Positions 14,958 to 24,257 of a stretch of 43,274 nt of DNA are shown here, piece after piece; position 1 is the first letter of the stretch; every line of letters begins with the position of its first letter. The translations under genes and the position numbers were made by a program. Under the pieces are notes generated by a model. The model was given only the letters and a program-made list of their open reading frames with translations, was not told where the DNA came from and did not search any database. This DNA is from Syntrophorhabdales bacterium (GTDB lineage: Bacteria; Desulfobacterota; Syntrophorhabdia; Syntrophorhabdales; Syntrophorhabdaceae): contig JAGPMK010000011.1 in NCBI GenBank assembly GCA_018052995.1, forward strand, positions 1-43,274, written 5' to 3'.

Positions 14958-17216
14958 ATGACAAAAGAACTGAAACAAAACGAGATAGTTGAAAAACGGC
15001 AATTAGCACCCTCCATTACACTTTTCAAACTATATGTCCCTGAGATTGCAAAAAAGGCAAAACCGGGGCAATTTGTTGTCTTAAGGGCAGATGATTATGC
15101 CGAGAGGATACCCCTGACAATTGCGGATTTTGACCGTGAGGAAGGAACTATTACGGTCATCTTCCAGGTAGTAGGGACATCTACGAAGAAGCTGGAGGGA
15201 TTTGAGAAGGGCCAGAGTATCCTTGATGTGGTGGGGCCACTGGGAAAACCAAGCCATATAGATAAGTTTGGGACTGTGGTTTGTGTAGGTGGCGGCGTGG
15301 GTGTGGCACCTGTCTATCCCATTGCAAAGGCACTTTATGAAAAAGGCAATGAGATGATAAATATTATTGGGTCAAGGACAAAAGAGATGCTTATCCTTGA
15401 GGATGAGATGAAGGCAATAAGCCACGAGCTCTATGTAACAACCGATGATGGCACATACGGGCACCATGGCTTTGTTACAGATGTCCTGAAGAAGGTTATT
15501 GAGGAGAAGAAAAAGATTGACCTTGTTATAGGTATAGGTCCTGTTATTATGATGAAGGCTGTGTGTGATGTGACCCGTCCGTATAATATCCATACAGTTG
15601 TTAGCTTGAATACTATCATGGTTGACGGCACAGGTATGTGCGGATGCTGTAGGGCAACCGTGGGTGGAGAGACCAAGTTCGTGTGTGTTGATGGACCTGA
15701 GTTTGATGGACACAAGGTTGAGTTCAATGAGCTTCTCATGCGTGGTAAGATGTATAGTAGGGAAGAGAGAAGGGCAATGTGGGATCACAAGTGCAAGCTT
15801 GAGGCAAAGGAAAAGGCAGCAAAAAAGGCTAAGAAGAGAGAACCCATGCCCGAGCAGAATCCGAAGGTGAGGATTCAGAACTTTAATGAGGTCGCCCTTG
15901 GCTATACAAGGGAGAATGCCCTTCGTGAGGCATCCCGCTGTCTAAACTGCAAGAATATGCCATGTGTTGAAGGGTGCCCTGTTAATGTTCAGATACCTAA
16001 GTTCATAAAACTTATTAAAGAAGGTGACTTTATGGGTGCCATACATGTCATCAAGGAGACAAACAGCCTTCCAGCAGTATGCGGAAGGGTGTGTCCCCAG
16101 GAGACCCAGTGTGAATCAAAGTGCGTCCTTGGAAAAAAGGGTCAGCCTATAGCCATAGGCAGGCTTGAGAGATTCGTGGCAGATTATGAGCTTGCCCAGG
16201 GTGATGTGAGGGTGCCGCCCATTGCCAGTAAAACAGGCAAAAAGGTAGCAGTGGTTGGTGCAGGACCAGCAGGGCTTACCGTGGCTGGTGAGCTTGCAAA
16301 GAAGGGGCATGATGTAACAATATTTGAGGCACTTCACAAGGCAGGTGGTGTCCTTGTCTATGGTATCCCCGAATTCCGTCTTCCAAAGGCAATAGTCCAG
16401 AGAGAGGTGGATTACGTGGAGAAGCTTGGCGTCAAGATAAAGGTGGATACAATAATAGGTCAGACCACAACAGTAGATGAGCTCTTTGAGCAGGGTTTTG
16501 ATGCCATATTTATAGGAACAGGCGCAGGATTGCCATATTTTATGAATATCCCCGGTGAGAACCTAAACGGTGTGTATTCTGCCAATGAGTTTCTTACGAG
16601 GGCAAATCTTATGAAGGCATATCTTTTCCCTGAATATGATACACCTGTAAGGGTAGGAAGCAGGGTTGCAGTTATTGGTGGCGGTAATGTGGCAATGGAT
16701 GCAGCAAGGGTTTCAAAAAGATTAGGGGCGGATCATGTGTATCTCATTTACAGGCGTTCCCGTGCAGAGATGCCTGCAAGGGCTGAGGAGGCGCACCATG
16801 CAGAGGAAGAAGGCATTGAATTCAGGCTCCTTACTGCCCCCGTCAGGGTTATAGGGGATGAGAGTGGATGGGTTAAGGGGATAGAGTGTGTAAAGATGGA
16901 ACTTGGGGAACCAGATGCATCGGGTAGAAGAAGACCTGTGGAGATAAAGGGTTCCAACTATGTAATAGATGTGGATGTTGTTATTGTTGCTATTGGCCAG
17001 GGCCCTAACCCAATACTTACCTCAACAACAGAAGGGCTGAAGCTTCGTAAGACAGGCAATATTGAGGCAGACCCAGAGACCGGAAAGACAAGCAGAAAAG
17101 GCGTCTTTGCTGGCGGAGATATTGTTACAGGTGCAGCAACAGTTATCCTTGCTATGGGTGCAGGCCGTAAGGCAGCAGCAGCTATTGATGAATACCTCAG
17201 AACAGGCAACTGGTAA
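14958..17216 (+). CDS. Fused NfnAB/SudBA-type ferredoxin-NAD(P)H oxidoreductase
   Basis: A 752-residue fusion. Residues 1-280 match the small subunit (NfnA/SudB, ferredoxin-NADP reductase type) with FAD and NAD-binding folds (GGGVGVAPV). A [2Fe-2S] site is formed by Asp223, Cys228, Cys231 and Cys243, the Asp-plus-three-Cys pattern of NfnA. After a Lys-rich linker (about 278-300), the rest matches the large subunit (NfnB/SudA, glutamate-synthase small-subunit family). It has Fe-S cysteines at 328/331/336/340 and in CGRVCPQETQCESKC, then FAD (VGAGPAG) and NAD(P)H (IGGGNVAMDAA) motifs. Known relatives bifurcate electrons between NADPH, NAD and ferredoxin, or reduce polysulfide. AAGGAG precedes the ATG, and a terminator follows. 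It is likely co-transcribed with the upstream sensor genes. Confidence 0.92.
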   Translation: MTKELKQNEIVEKRQLAPSITLFKLYVPEIAKKAKPGQFVVLRADDYAERIPLTIADFDREEGTITVIFQVVGTSTKKLEGFEKGQSILDVVGPLGKPSHIDKFGTVVCVGGGVGVAPVYPIAKALYEKGNEMINIIGSRTKEMLILEDEMKAISHELYVTTDDGTYGHHGFVTDVLKKVIEEKKKIDLVIGIGPVIMMKAVCDVTRPYNIHTVVSLNTIMVDGTGMCGCCRATVGGETKFVCVDGPEFDGHKVEFNELLMRGKMYSREERRAMWDHKCKLEAKEKAAKKAKKREPMPEQNPKVRIQNFNEVALGYTRENALREASRCLNCKNMPCVEGCPVNVQIPKFIKLIKEGDFMGAIHVIKETNSLPAVCGRVCPQETQCESKCVLGKKGQPIAIGRLERFVADYELAQGDVRVPPIASKTGKKVAVVGAGPAGLTVAGELAKKGHDVTIFEALHKAGGVLVYGIPEFRLPKAIVQREVDYVEKLGVKIKVDTIIGQTTTVDELFEQGFDAIFIGTGAGLPYFMNIPGENLNGVYSANEFLTRANLMKAYLFPEYDTPVRVGSRVAVIGGGNVAMDAARVSKRLGADHVYLIYRRSRAEMPARAEEAHHAEEEGIEFRLLTAPVRVIGDESGWVKGIECVKMELGEPDASGRRRPVEIKGSNYVIDVDVVIVAIGQGPNPILTSTTEGLKLRKTGNIEADPETGKTSRKGVFAGGDIVTGAATVILAMGAGRKAAAAIDEYLRTGNW

Positions 17217-17240
17217 TCCAGAATAGGAAAATAAAGATAA

Positions 17241-17267
17241 AAGGCGGGTCAGTGACTCGCCTTTTTT
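17241..17267 (+). terminator. Intrinsic terminator after nfnAB
   Basis: AAGGCG (17241-17246) through GTCA pairs with TGAC through CGCCTT (to 17263), with one G-T wobble and a tight 3-base loop. Six T end at 17267. Confidence 0.9.
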
Positions 17268-17380
17268 ATAGAGTTTTGAGATTATTGAAAAAGGTTCTAA
17301 TTATAGGGATATCAAGACACATTCATTCCATTTTAGCAGGTATTAGATCATTTAAATATCCTTATCTTATTTAAAGGGTC

Positions 17381-18292
17381 TTAGGCCATAGTCAGGTTAG
17401 CCCACAATATAAAGGCAAAAGGAGAAAGGATTGTGGATAGGGTAACTGTATTTGATGCAAGTTCTGGATCCCCACCTATCTCATATGCCATTATATAGGA
17501 TGTGGTTGCCGTAGGGGTTGCAAGGAGGATAAGGACATGGGCTATATCCCTGAAATTGATCTTTAATAACATAAAATAGAGTGCTGAAAGACCAGGGAGA
17601 ACAATAAGCTTAAGAAGGGTAGAAGCAAAAGAAAACCAGAATGTCTTTTTTATATTTTTTACACCTATTGATGCCCCTATCATTATTAGAGCCATTGGCA
17701 GGGCAATATTGGAGATTATAACCATCCCTTTTGTTATAGATCTTGGTATGGTCACCCCAGTCCAGATAACAATCAGGCCAAGAAATGTGGCTATGATTAC
17801 AGGTGTCTTTATAATAGACAGCAGTGAGCGGGCAATGTTTTTTTCTTGGCGGGATGACCAGGATAGGATTGCTATTGCCATGGAGTTATTAAGCAGTATC
17901 ATAAGTCCGATGAGTATGCTCCCCTGTTTTAGGCCGCTTTCACCAAGGAGATAGAAAAGGATAGCAAGTCCTATATACGATACATTTCCATGGAAGGAGG
18001 TCTGGATAAATGTCCCGAGGCTGCCTGACCTTAGCCTCATTACATATCCTATAATAAATGATAGAACCATTATTGCAAGGGTTGGTATGATTATGGCAAA
18101 TATATGCGAGATATAGACAGCGGTTATATCAGATTTTATTATCCCTGTGAAGATAAGCAAGGGCAGCGGAAACAGATAGACAAATCTGTTTGCCTCAGAG
18201 ATAAATCTGTTGTTTATGATGCCTTTTCTCTGGACAATAAAACCAAAGATTATTACAAGGAAGATAGGGATTATAGTTTCGATTACAGCCAT
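17381..18292 (-). CDS. AEC-family permease (auxin efflux carrier type)
   Basis: A 303-residue integral membrane protein with about ten hydrophobic helices, the length and layout of the AEC/PF03547 family. Typical features are the N-terminal IIPIFLVIIFGFIVQRKG segment, the TSFHGNVSYIGLAI stretch resembling the conserved N-x-G-x-G-hydrophobic core, and the late LLATPTATTSYIMA segment. Bacterial members export or exchange small organic acids such as malate or malonate; the substrate here is unknown. It stands alone on the minus strand, 190 bases from the next gene in the same direction. No strong Shine-Dalgarno sequence precedes the ATG. A palindromic CTATAGAC-containing stretch lies 15-31 bases upstream. 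Confidence 0.88.
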   Translation of the reverse strand: MAVIETIIPIFLVIIFGFIVQRKGIINNRFISEANRFVYLFPLPLLIFTGIIKSDITAVYISHIFAIIIPTLAIMVLSFIIGYVMRLRSGSLGTFIQTSFHGNVSYIGLAILFYLLGESGLKQGSILIGLMILLNNSMAIAILSWSSRQEKNIARSLLSIIKTPVIIATFLGLIVIWTGVTIPRSITKGMVIISNIALPMALIMIGASIGVKNIKKTFWFSFASTLLKLIVLPGLSALYFMLLKINFRDIAHVLILLATPTATTSYIMAYEIGGDPELASNTVTLSTILSPFAFILWANLTMA

Positions 18293-18483
18293 ATCATGTC
18301 TATCCAGACTACAGTCTATAGACCATTAGACATTTTTAGGTGCATTTTATAAACCCGTAAAGAGGAGTGTTATTTTTTTCACATTCTGCGTATTTTAGAT
18401 AAATCAATATCACCATGGTCCTTTAAGGATATACATTGGGTGCCCAAGGACTTTTCGAGTGTCTATCTAAAGACCGTTATAAC

Positions 18484-19668
18484 TCATTCCCGCAGGGCTC
18501 CATTCCACAGTTCAAAAGAGGGGAAATCCGTCCCCCTTTCCTCTTTTTTATAGAAGGTGGCATATGTCATGGATTTGTATCTGGAGAAATTGCCGTCTTT
18601 TGAGGCAATAATCCTTTCTCTCCATGTCCCTGTGTTTATGTAATATCTATGGAGTCCATTGTTTTCTGACAAAAATGATATCCTCTCACTGTGGGTATGG
18701 CCAAATACTGTATATAGTGAATCATAGGAGGCGGCCATTTCTTCATATCTTGGTTCGTTGATCTCAAAATAGGAAAAAACCTTTAAAAATCTTTCAGCCC
18801 GTTCAATAGATATAAACTTTGATAGGTATAGCATATATTTAAACCTATCGGCAATATCAAGGGGATGGAGGATAGTATCATGTTTTTTAATCCAGTGTTT
18901 TACAAAAGGGATGCTGAGAAAGGATTCCACTGTCCTGTCTACAGCCTTTTCTATATATGGTTTAATCTTATTTTTTTGGTAGGCGCTAGAGAGGTAATCA
19001 AATATACGCCACTGGGGCCTTATATCCTCAATAGATTTTAATTCATCCTCAAGGAGAGGAAATTCCTGTTTTATCTCAAAGGGGAGTCTGACAAAAAGCT
19101 CTGTTGTACTCACATCACCAATAGGTATCCCATCTGGCTCAAAATTATACTCATCATATTGATGGCCATGCCTTACAGCTACACCATATTCTATGTTTTT
19201 ATAACCTTCTTTCTCAATGTGTATATCCCCTATGGCTTCAGACAATATATCTGGGAATCCATCAAGGTCGCCGAGCATCCTGTCATGGTTTCCAAGTATT
19301 AGGATGCGATGGACAGGGATAGGATAAAAAAATTTATCTGTCTGCCTTATTATATCGATACTCTCTGAATTGACATCTAGGATATTTTTAAAGATATTCA
19401 TCAGATGTGTCTTTATCTTATTCTTATCAATATTGTTGTCAGTGGCCCATGGTTTTTCATCATCCTGGACTGTCATCCAGTATTCACTTCTTAAAAGGTC
19501 AAAGGTATCACCGGCAAAAACAATGATAATCTCTTTTGTGTTTTCTCTGATAGCTCGTTTAATGAGATTATGAAAATGTTTGAATGCCCTTGGCGACAGA
19601 TTGTTTGTAGCTGTCCCATCCGATAGATGCAGGTCGCTTATCACTACAAGCATAGTTTCTTTTATCAT
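18484..19668 (-). CDS. Calcineurin-like metallophosphoesterase
   Basis: A 394-residue soluble protein with the full set of dimetal phosphoesterase motifs: SDLHLSDG (Asp12, His14), GDTFD, LGNHDR, the RHGHQYDE histidine motif and FGHTHSER near the C-terminus. A long helical insert, with no similarity I recognise, separates the fourth and fifth motifs. The substrate is unknown. The family includes UDP-diacylglucosamine hydrolases, phosphodiesterases and nucleases. No signal peptide is seen, so it should act in the cytoplasm. The start at 19668 has no good ribosome-binding site; ATG at 19653 (residue 6) is an equally possible start. Confidence 0.85.
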   Translation of the reverse strand: MIKETMLVVISDLHLSDGTATNNLSPRAFKHFHNLIKRAIRENTKEIIIVFAGDTFDLLRSEYWMTVQDDEKPWATDNNIDKNKIKTHLMNIFKNILDVNSESIDIIRQTDKFFYPIPVHRILILGNHDRMLGDLDGFPDILSEAIGDIHIEKEGYKNIEYGVAVRHGHQYDEYNFEPDGIPIGDVSTTELFVRLPFEIKQEFPLLEDELKSIEDIRPQWRIFDYLSSAYQKNKIKPYIEKAVDRTVESFLSIPFVKHWIKKHDTILHPLDIADRFKYMLYLSKFISIERAERFLKVFSYFEINEPRYEEMAASYDSLYTVFGHTHSERISFLSENNGLHRYYINTGTWRERIIASKDGNFSRYKSMTYATFYKKEERGTDFPSFELWNGALRE

Positions 19669-19742
19669 GATTTAGATATAAAAACCAGTCAAAATTAATT
19701 TGTTCTTTCTGGAGACACGATACATAAAAAATTGATATTTTC

Positions 19743-19769
19743 TTGACAAATGGTACAATAAAATATAAT
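19743..19769 (+). promoter_or_regulatory. Promoter for the glcD-glcF-ligase unit
   Basis: TTGACA (19743-19748) and TATAAT (19764-19769) are both perfect but only 15 bases apart, shorter than the ideal 17. That could mean a weak or activator-dependent promoter. The predicted leader is about 57 bases. Confidence 0.55.
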
Positions 19770-19832
19770 TATTTAGTGAAATAGATAACAATCAATATTT
19801 AATACTAAAAAAACTATATTCAGGGGGTATGA

Positions 19833-21212
19833 ATGTTAAAAGAATCGGTAATAAACGAGCTACAGGGTATAGTCGGGAAGGAGAATGTATTAACCTCTCC
19901 TGAGGCATTAAGGACCTATTCCTATGATGGTACAACGAGCTGGATACATGAACCTGATGTAGTCGTCTTTCCCCATACTACAGAGGAGGTCTCAGGAATA
20001 ATGAAGCTCGCCAACAGGGAAAAGATACCTGTAACACCAAGGGGAGGCGGCACGAATGTAAGCGGTGGCTCTGTACCTATCATGGGTGGTATTGTGCTGT
20101 GCACCACAAAGATGAACAAGATACTTAATATAGACAAGGAGAATCTCTCTGTTACTGTAGAACCAGGCGTAGTGCTCATGGATTTGAATATGAGACTTGC
20201 AAAAGAAGGACTTTTTTTTCCCCCTGATCCCCAGAGCTTTTTAGGTGCTACCTTGGGTGGCGTCATGGCAGAGAATGGAGGTGGCCCTGCCTGTGTTAAA
20301 TATGGTGTCACAAAGCAGTATGTCCTTGGTCTTCAGGTGGTTTTGCCTACAGGAGATATAATAAATGTAGGCGGAAGGACTATAAAAAACGTGGTTGGTT
20401 ATGACCTTCCTATGCTCTTTATAGGCTCTGAAGGCACCCTTGGGGTAATAACAAGGGGTGAACTAAAGGTAAGCCCGCTGCCGCCTACAAAACAGACCAT
20501 AATGGCTGTATACGGGGACATTGTAATGGCAGGGGAGACGGTCTTTCGTGTATTAGAACATGGTGTAATCCCTTCCAAGATAGAACTCATCGATAACTGG
20601 GTAATAAATAGGATAGAGGAGATGATGCCCCTTGGTCTACCAAAAGATGCAGAGGCAGTTCTACTCTTTGAATGTGACGGTATCCCTGAGACAGTAGAGA
20701 AAGAGACAGAAAAGATAGTAGAGATTGCAAAGAAATATGGCGCAAGAGAAACAAGGGTGCCAAAGGATATGGATGAGGCAATGAAGTATTGGAAGGCAAG
20801 AAGTGCAGGCTTTGCGGCGGTATTTGGTAAAGCCCCAACCGTCTTTGCAGAGGATGTGACGGTCCCAAGAGGCAAAATCCCTGAATTTATAAGAAAGGTC
20901 AGGGAGATTGCAAAGAAATATAATGTTGAGTATAATGTTTTAGGTCATGCAGGAGACGGTAATCTCCATCCCTCTATCCTGACAGATATCAATAATAAGG
21001 AGCATTATGAAAGGTCAGTAAAGGCATTAGAAGAGATCATTGAGACAGCCGTGGAATTAGGTGGTGTGCTATCAGGTGAGCATGGCATAGGCCTTGAGAA
21101 GGCGAGGTTCTTGAGGAGGACGATGGACCCCATGGTAATCGACATTATGAAGAAGATAAAGGCTATCTTTGATCCTAATAATATTATGAACCCAGGTAAG
21201 ATTTGGGAATAG
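19833..21212 (+). CDS. FAD-linked oxidase, GlcD/D-lactate dehydrogenase type
   Basis: A 459-residue flavoprotein of the vanillyl-alcohol-oxidase fold. The FAD-binding PCMH domain spans roughly residues 38-215 (TPRGGGTNVSGGSVP, FFPPDPQS, TLGGVMAENGGGP, NVVGYDLPMLFIGSEGTLG). The C-terminal FAD-oxidase domain contains GHAGDGNLHPSI and SGEHGIGLEK, the active-site histidine motifs of GlcD and D-lactate dehydrogenases. It probably oxidises a 2-hydroxy acid such as lactate or glycolate, passing electrons to the Fe-S partner encoded 20 bases downstream. AGGGGG precedes the ATG. The substrate is not resolved by sequence. The following acyl-CoA ligase hints at an organic-acid catabolic unit. Confidence 0.9.
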   Translation: MLKESVINELQGIVGKENVLTSPEALRTYSYDGTTSWIHEPDVVVFPHTTEEVSGIMKLANREKIPVTPRGGGTNVSGGSVPIMGGIVLCTTKMNKILNIDKENLSVTVEPGVVLMDLNMRLAKEGLFFPPDPQSFLGATLGGVMAENGGGPACVKYGVTKQYVLGLQVVLPTGDIINVGGRTIKNVVGYDLPMLFIGSEGTLGVITRGELKVSPLPPTKQTIMAVYGDIVMAGETVFRVLEHGVIPSKIELIDNWVINRIEEMMPLGLPKDAEAVLLFECDGIPETVEKETEKIVEIAKKYGARETRVPKDMDEAMKYWKARSAGFAAVFGKAPTVFAEDVTVPRGKIPEFIRKVREIAKKYNVEYNVLGHAGDGNLHPSILTDINNKEHYERSVKALEEIIETAVELGGVLSGEHGIGLEKARFLRRTMDPMVIDIMKKIKAIFDPNNIMNPGKIWE

Positions 21213-21231
21213 TCAAAGGGGAGCTTACAAT

Positions 21232-22500
21232 ATGGAAGATCTGAAAGAACTGAAAAAGGTAGAGAAATATGCGAACCAGTGTATGAAATGCGGTTTTTGT
21301 AGCTTCTTCTGTCCTGTATATCAGGAGGAAAGGGTTGAACCAGCTGTTGCCAGAGGCAAAAACTATCTTGCAAGGCTTGCAATAAGAGGAGAGCAGAGTT
21401 TTACAGATGAATTAGGAGAGATTATAGGAAAGTGTCTCCTGTGTAAACGATGTGTTGCCAACTGCCCTGCAAAGACCCAGATTGATAGGGTTGTTGTTGC
21501 TGCAAGGGCGCAGATGGTAAAGAACAGAGGGCTCGGGTTTATCAAGAATTTTGCCTTTAGAAAGGTCATGGCAAATAGGAAGGCATTTGGTAACTATGTT
21601 AGGCTTGCCAAGGCATTCCAGTGGCTCATGCCCAAGACCGAAGGCAAGATAAGACACCTCCCTGATTTTCTCAAGGCACTCGGACAGGGAAGAAATATCC
21701 CCGAGATAGCAAAGACCTTTATGAGAGACATAGTAAAGCCTGTATATAAACCACAGGATGGTAAGGCACCAAAGATGAGGGTAGGATTTTTCATGGGGTG
21801 CGCTACAGATTTTATATACCCTGAGCTGGGGCTGAAGATGATAGATTTTATGACAAAGAGGGGGATAGAGGTTGTTGTGCCTCAGGAACAGTCATGCTGT
21901 GGTGCTGCCATATATTTTAGTGGTGATTTTGAGACAGGCAGGATGCTTGCGGACAAAAACGTGGAGGCATTTAAGGATGTAGATACAATAGTAACTGCCT
22001 GTGCAACATGTAGTTCAACATTAAAGGACTATCAGAAATACCTCCCTGACAATCCTGACCAGGAGAAGCGCTACCAGGAGTTTGAGAAAAAGATCAAAGA
22101 CAGCATGGAGTTTATTATAGATGTTATGAAGGTAAATCCTGAAGAGCTGAAGCTGAAAAAGGAGTTTGAAGGAAAGACTGCAACATGGCATGATCCCTGC
22201 CACCTGGTAAGATATCAGAATATCCAGGCACAACCAAGGGCAATCCTTAAGGGTTTAAAGGGTCTTAAATATGTAGAGATGCCAAATGCAGACCTTTGCT
22301 GTGGAATGGGGGGCTCTTTCAGCGTTTATCATTATGATCTAACCAAGAAGATAGCCGCCAAAAAGATGGACGGCATCAAAGCAACAGGGGCAGACATAGT
22401 TGTTACGGCATGTCCAGGTTGTATGATAAACCTTATTGACAATGTGTATCAGAATAAGATGCCACAAAAGGTCTATCATATACTTGAGCTTGTTGAGTAG
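21232..22500 (+). CDS. GlcF/LutA-type Fe-S oxidoreductase subunit
   Basis: A 422-residue partner for the upstream flavoprotein. The N-terminus carries two [4Fe-4S] sites: Cys17/20/23/27 and Cys68/71/74/78. Two cysteine-rich CCG domains follow, one with GCATDF, SCCGAA and TACATC, the other with DPCH, LCCGMGG and TACPGC. These are typical of GlcF, heterodisulfide-reductase HdrD-like and lactate-oxidising Fe-S subunits. It should carry electrons from the flavin to quinone, ferredoxin or another acceptor. No membrane segment is visible, so it is cytoplasmic or peripheral. AAAGGGGAG precedes the ATG. Confidence 0.9.
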   Translation: MEDLKELKKVEKYANQCMKCGFCSFFCPVYQEERVEPAVARGKNYLARLAIRGEQSFTDELGEIIGKCLLCKRCVANCPAKTQIDRVVVAARAQMVKNRGLGFIKNFAFRKVMANRKAFGNYVRLAKAFQWLMPKTEGKIRHLPDFLKALGQGRNIPEIAKTFMRDIVKPVYKPQDGKAPKMRVGFFMGCATDFIYPELGLKMIDFMTKRGIEVVVPQEQSCCGAAIYFSGDFETGRMLADKNVEAFKDVDTIVTACATCSSTLKDYQKYLPDNPDQEKRYQEFEKKIKDSMEFIIDVMKVNPEELKLKKEFEGKTATWHDPCHLVRYQNIQAQPRAILKGLKGLKYVEMPNADLCCGMGGSFSVYHYDLTKKIAAKKMDGIKATGADIVVTACPGCMINLIDNVYQNKMPQKVYHILELVE

Positions 22501-22556
22501 CAGCATATGCTTTAACAAACAACACTATACAAATAAAAAACTGTAGGAGGATTAAC

Positions 22557-24164
22557 ATGAAGAATGGGCACTGGATGACGGCAAAAGATGTATTGAGGGT
22601 AAATGCCTTTAAATGGCCTGACAAGATGGGTATAAAGGACCTTTACAAGTCATATACCTTCAAACAGTGGAATGAAAGAGCATGTAGACTTGCAAATGCC
22701 CTTGCAGATATGGGCATGAAAAAGGGTGACAGATTTGCAGTCCTTGCATACAACTGCGTAGAGTGGCTTGAGATATATGCAGCAGCAGCAAAGGGTGGTT
22801 TTATCTGTGTTCCCCTTATGTTCAGACTGGCACCACCTGAAATGGAATACATCATCAATCACTGCGAGGCAAAGGTTTTTATTCTTCAGGCAGGCATAGA
22901 CCCATCAGACGGCAAGGAGTTTCCCTGGGTCAAACAGGTAAACGAGATGAAGAAAAATATCCCCACTGTGGAAAAATATGTAACATTTGCAGTAGATAAT
23001 CCACATTATGATGGGTATATCTCATATGAAGATGCCCTTGCAGCAGCAAGCCCAGAGGAACCAGCAACCAAGGTAACAGATGCAGATCCTTGGGTAATTA
23101 TGTATACCGGTGGAACAACTGGAAAACCAAAGGGTGTCGTAAAGACACATGCATCCCTATTTGCCCAGTATTTCATAATGATCTATGATCATCTATTCAA
23201 TTTTGATGATATTACACTGCTTGTCATGCCATGCTGCCATGTTAACTCGCTGTTCTATTCCTTTGTCAATACATGGGTTGGCGGCTCAGTCATGGCATAC
23301 AATATGGTGAGCTTTAATCCTGAGAATCTCCTTAAGACATTTGCAGAGCATAAGATTACATTCACATCCCTTGTGCCAACACACTACATCATGATGTTGG
23401 CGCTGCCAGATGAGGTCAAGGCAAAATATGATGTAACCTGCATAAAGAAACTCCTCTGTTCCTCTGCACCAGCAAGAAGAGATACAAAGCTTGGTATCCT
23501 CAAGATGTTCTCTAACTCCCACCTTTATGAGGCATATGGTTCAACAGAGGCAGGTATTGTTACAGTTCTTAAACCACATGAACAGCTTACAAAACTTGGT
23601 TCAATAGGCCGAGAGGTTATAGCAACCGATATAATCAGGCTCTATGATGAAGATGGCAACCTTATCACACAGCCTAATGTAGTAGGCGAGCTCTATTCAA
23701 GAAGCCCAATGCTCTTTGAAGAGTACTGGAAGGAGCCCGAAAAGACCGCAGCAGCCATGAAGGGTGAATACTTTAGCGCCGGCGACATGGCTTATAGGGA
23801 CGAGGATGGCTATTACTATCTGGTAGACAGAAAGGCAAACATGATCATCACCGGCGGTGAGAATGTATTCCCATCAGAGGTTGAGAATGTTGTTGGCGGT
23901 CATCCAAAGGTAAAGGATGTGGCAGTTATCGGTGTTCCTCATGAAAAATGGGGTGAACAGGTGACAGCAGTGGTTGTCCTCCACGAGGGAGAGACAGCAA
24001 CACCTGAGGAGATCTCTAACTATTGCAAGGGTAAGATTGCAGGGTTTAAGGTGCCTAAGAATGTCATCTTTATTAAGGATGAAGAGATGCCAAGAAGTGG
24101 GGCAGGCAAGATACTCCATAGGATTCTAAGAGAGAGATACGGAAAGTGGAGCGAACACGTATAG
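22557..24164 (+). CDS. AMP-forming acyl-CoA synthetase
   Basis: A 535-residue adenylate-forming enzyme that activates a carboxylic acid to its CoA thioester at the expense of ATP. The P-loop-like motif YTGGTTGKPKG, the YEAYGSTEAG adenine motif, YFSAGDMAYRDEDGYYYLVDRK and the hinge ITGGENVFPSEVE are present. The catalytic lysine sits in PRSGAGKILHRILRE. Overall it resembles long- or medium-chain fatty-acid and aromatic acyl-CoA ligases; the substrate cannot be named. AGGAGG sits 6 bases before the ATG. It is the last gene of the glcD-glcF unit, closed by a strong terminator. In this company it may activate the acid oxidised by the first two genes or one fed into beta-oxidation. Confidence 0.92.
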   Translation: MKNGHWMTAKDVLRVNAFKWPDKMGIKDLYKSYTFKQWNERACRLANALADMGMKKGDRFAVLAYNCVEWLEIYAAAAKGGFICVPLMFRLAPPEMEYIINHCEAKVFILQAGIDPSDGKEFPWVKQVNEMKKNIPTVEKYVTFAVDNPHYDGYISYEDALAAASPEEPATKVTDADPWVIMYTGGTTGKPKGVVKTHASLFAQYFIMIYDHLFNFDDITLLVMPCCHVNSLFYSFVNTWVGGSVMAYNMVSFNPENLLKTFAEHKITFTSLVPTHYIMMLALPDEVKAKYDVTCIKKLLCSSAPARRDTKLGILKMFSNSHLYEAYGSTEAGIVTVLKPHEQLTKLGSIGREVIATDIIRLYDEDGNLITQPNVVGELYSRSPMLFEEYWKEPEKTAAAMKGEYFSAGDMAYRDEDGYYYLVDRKANMIITGGENVFPSEVENVVGGHPKVKDVAVIGVPHEKWGEQVTAVVVLHEGETATPEEISNYCKGKIAGFKVPKNVIFIKDEEMPRSGAGKILHRILRERYGKWSEHV

Positions 24165-24194
24165 TAATACAATACATTGAGTTGCTGATAGAGG

Positions 24195-24224
24195 GCGGGG
24201 GGCAGTCAATCCCCCCGCTTTTTT
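24195..24224 (+). terminator. Strong intrinsic terminator after acyl-CoA ligase
   Basis: GCGGGGGG (24195-24202) pairs perfectly with CCCCCCGC (24211-24218) across an 8-base loop, followed by six T. Confidence 0.95.
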
Positions 24225-24257
24225 ATATTTATGTAAAAGTTTAGCCCAGGATTAACG

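Noticed and set aside
15372-15788. 138-codon minus-strand frame inside nfnAB
   Set aside because: It is fully covered by a strongly conserved gene on the plus strand and has no signal, motif or ribosome-binding site.
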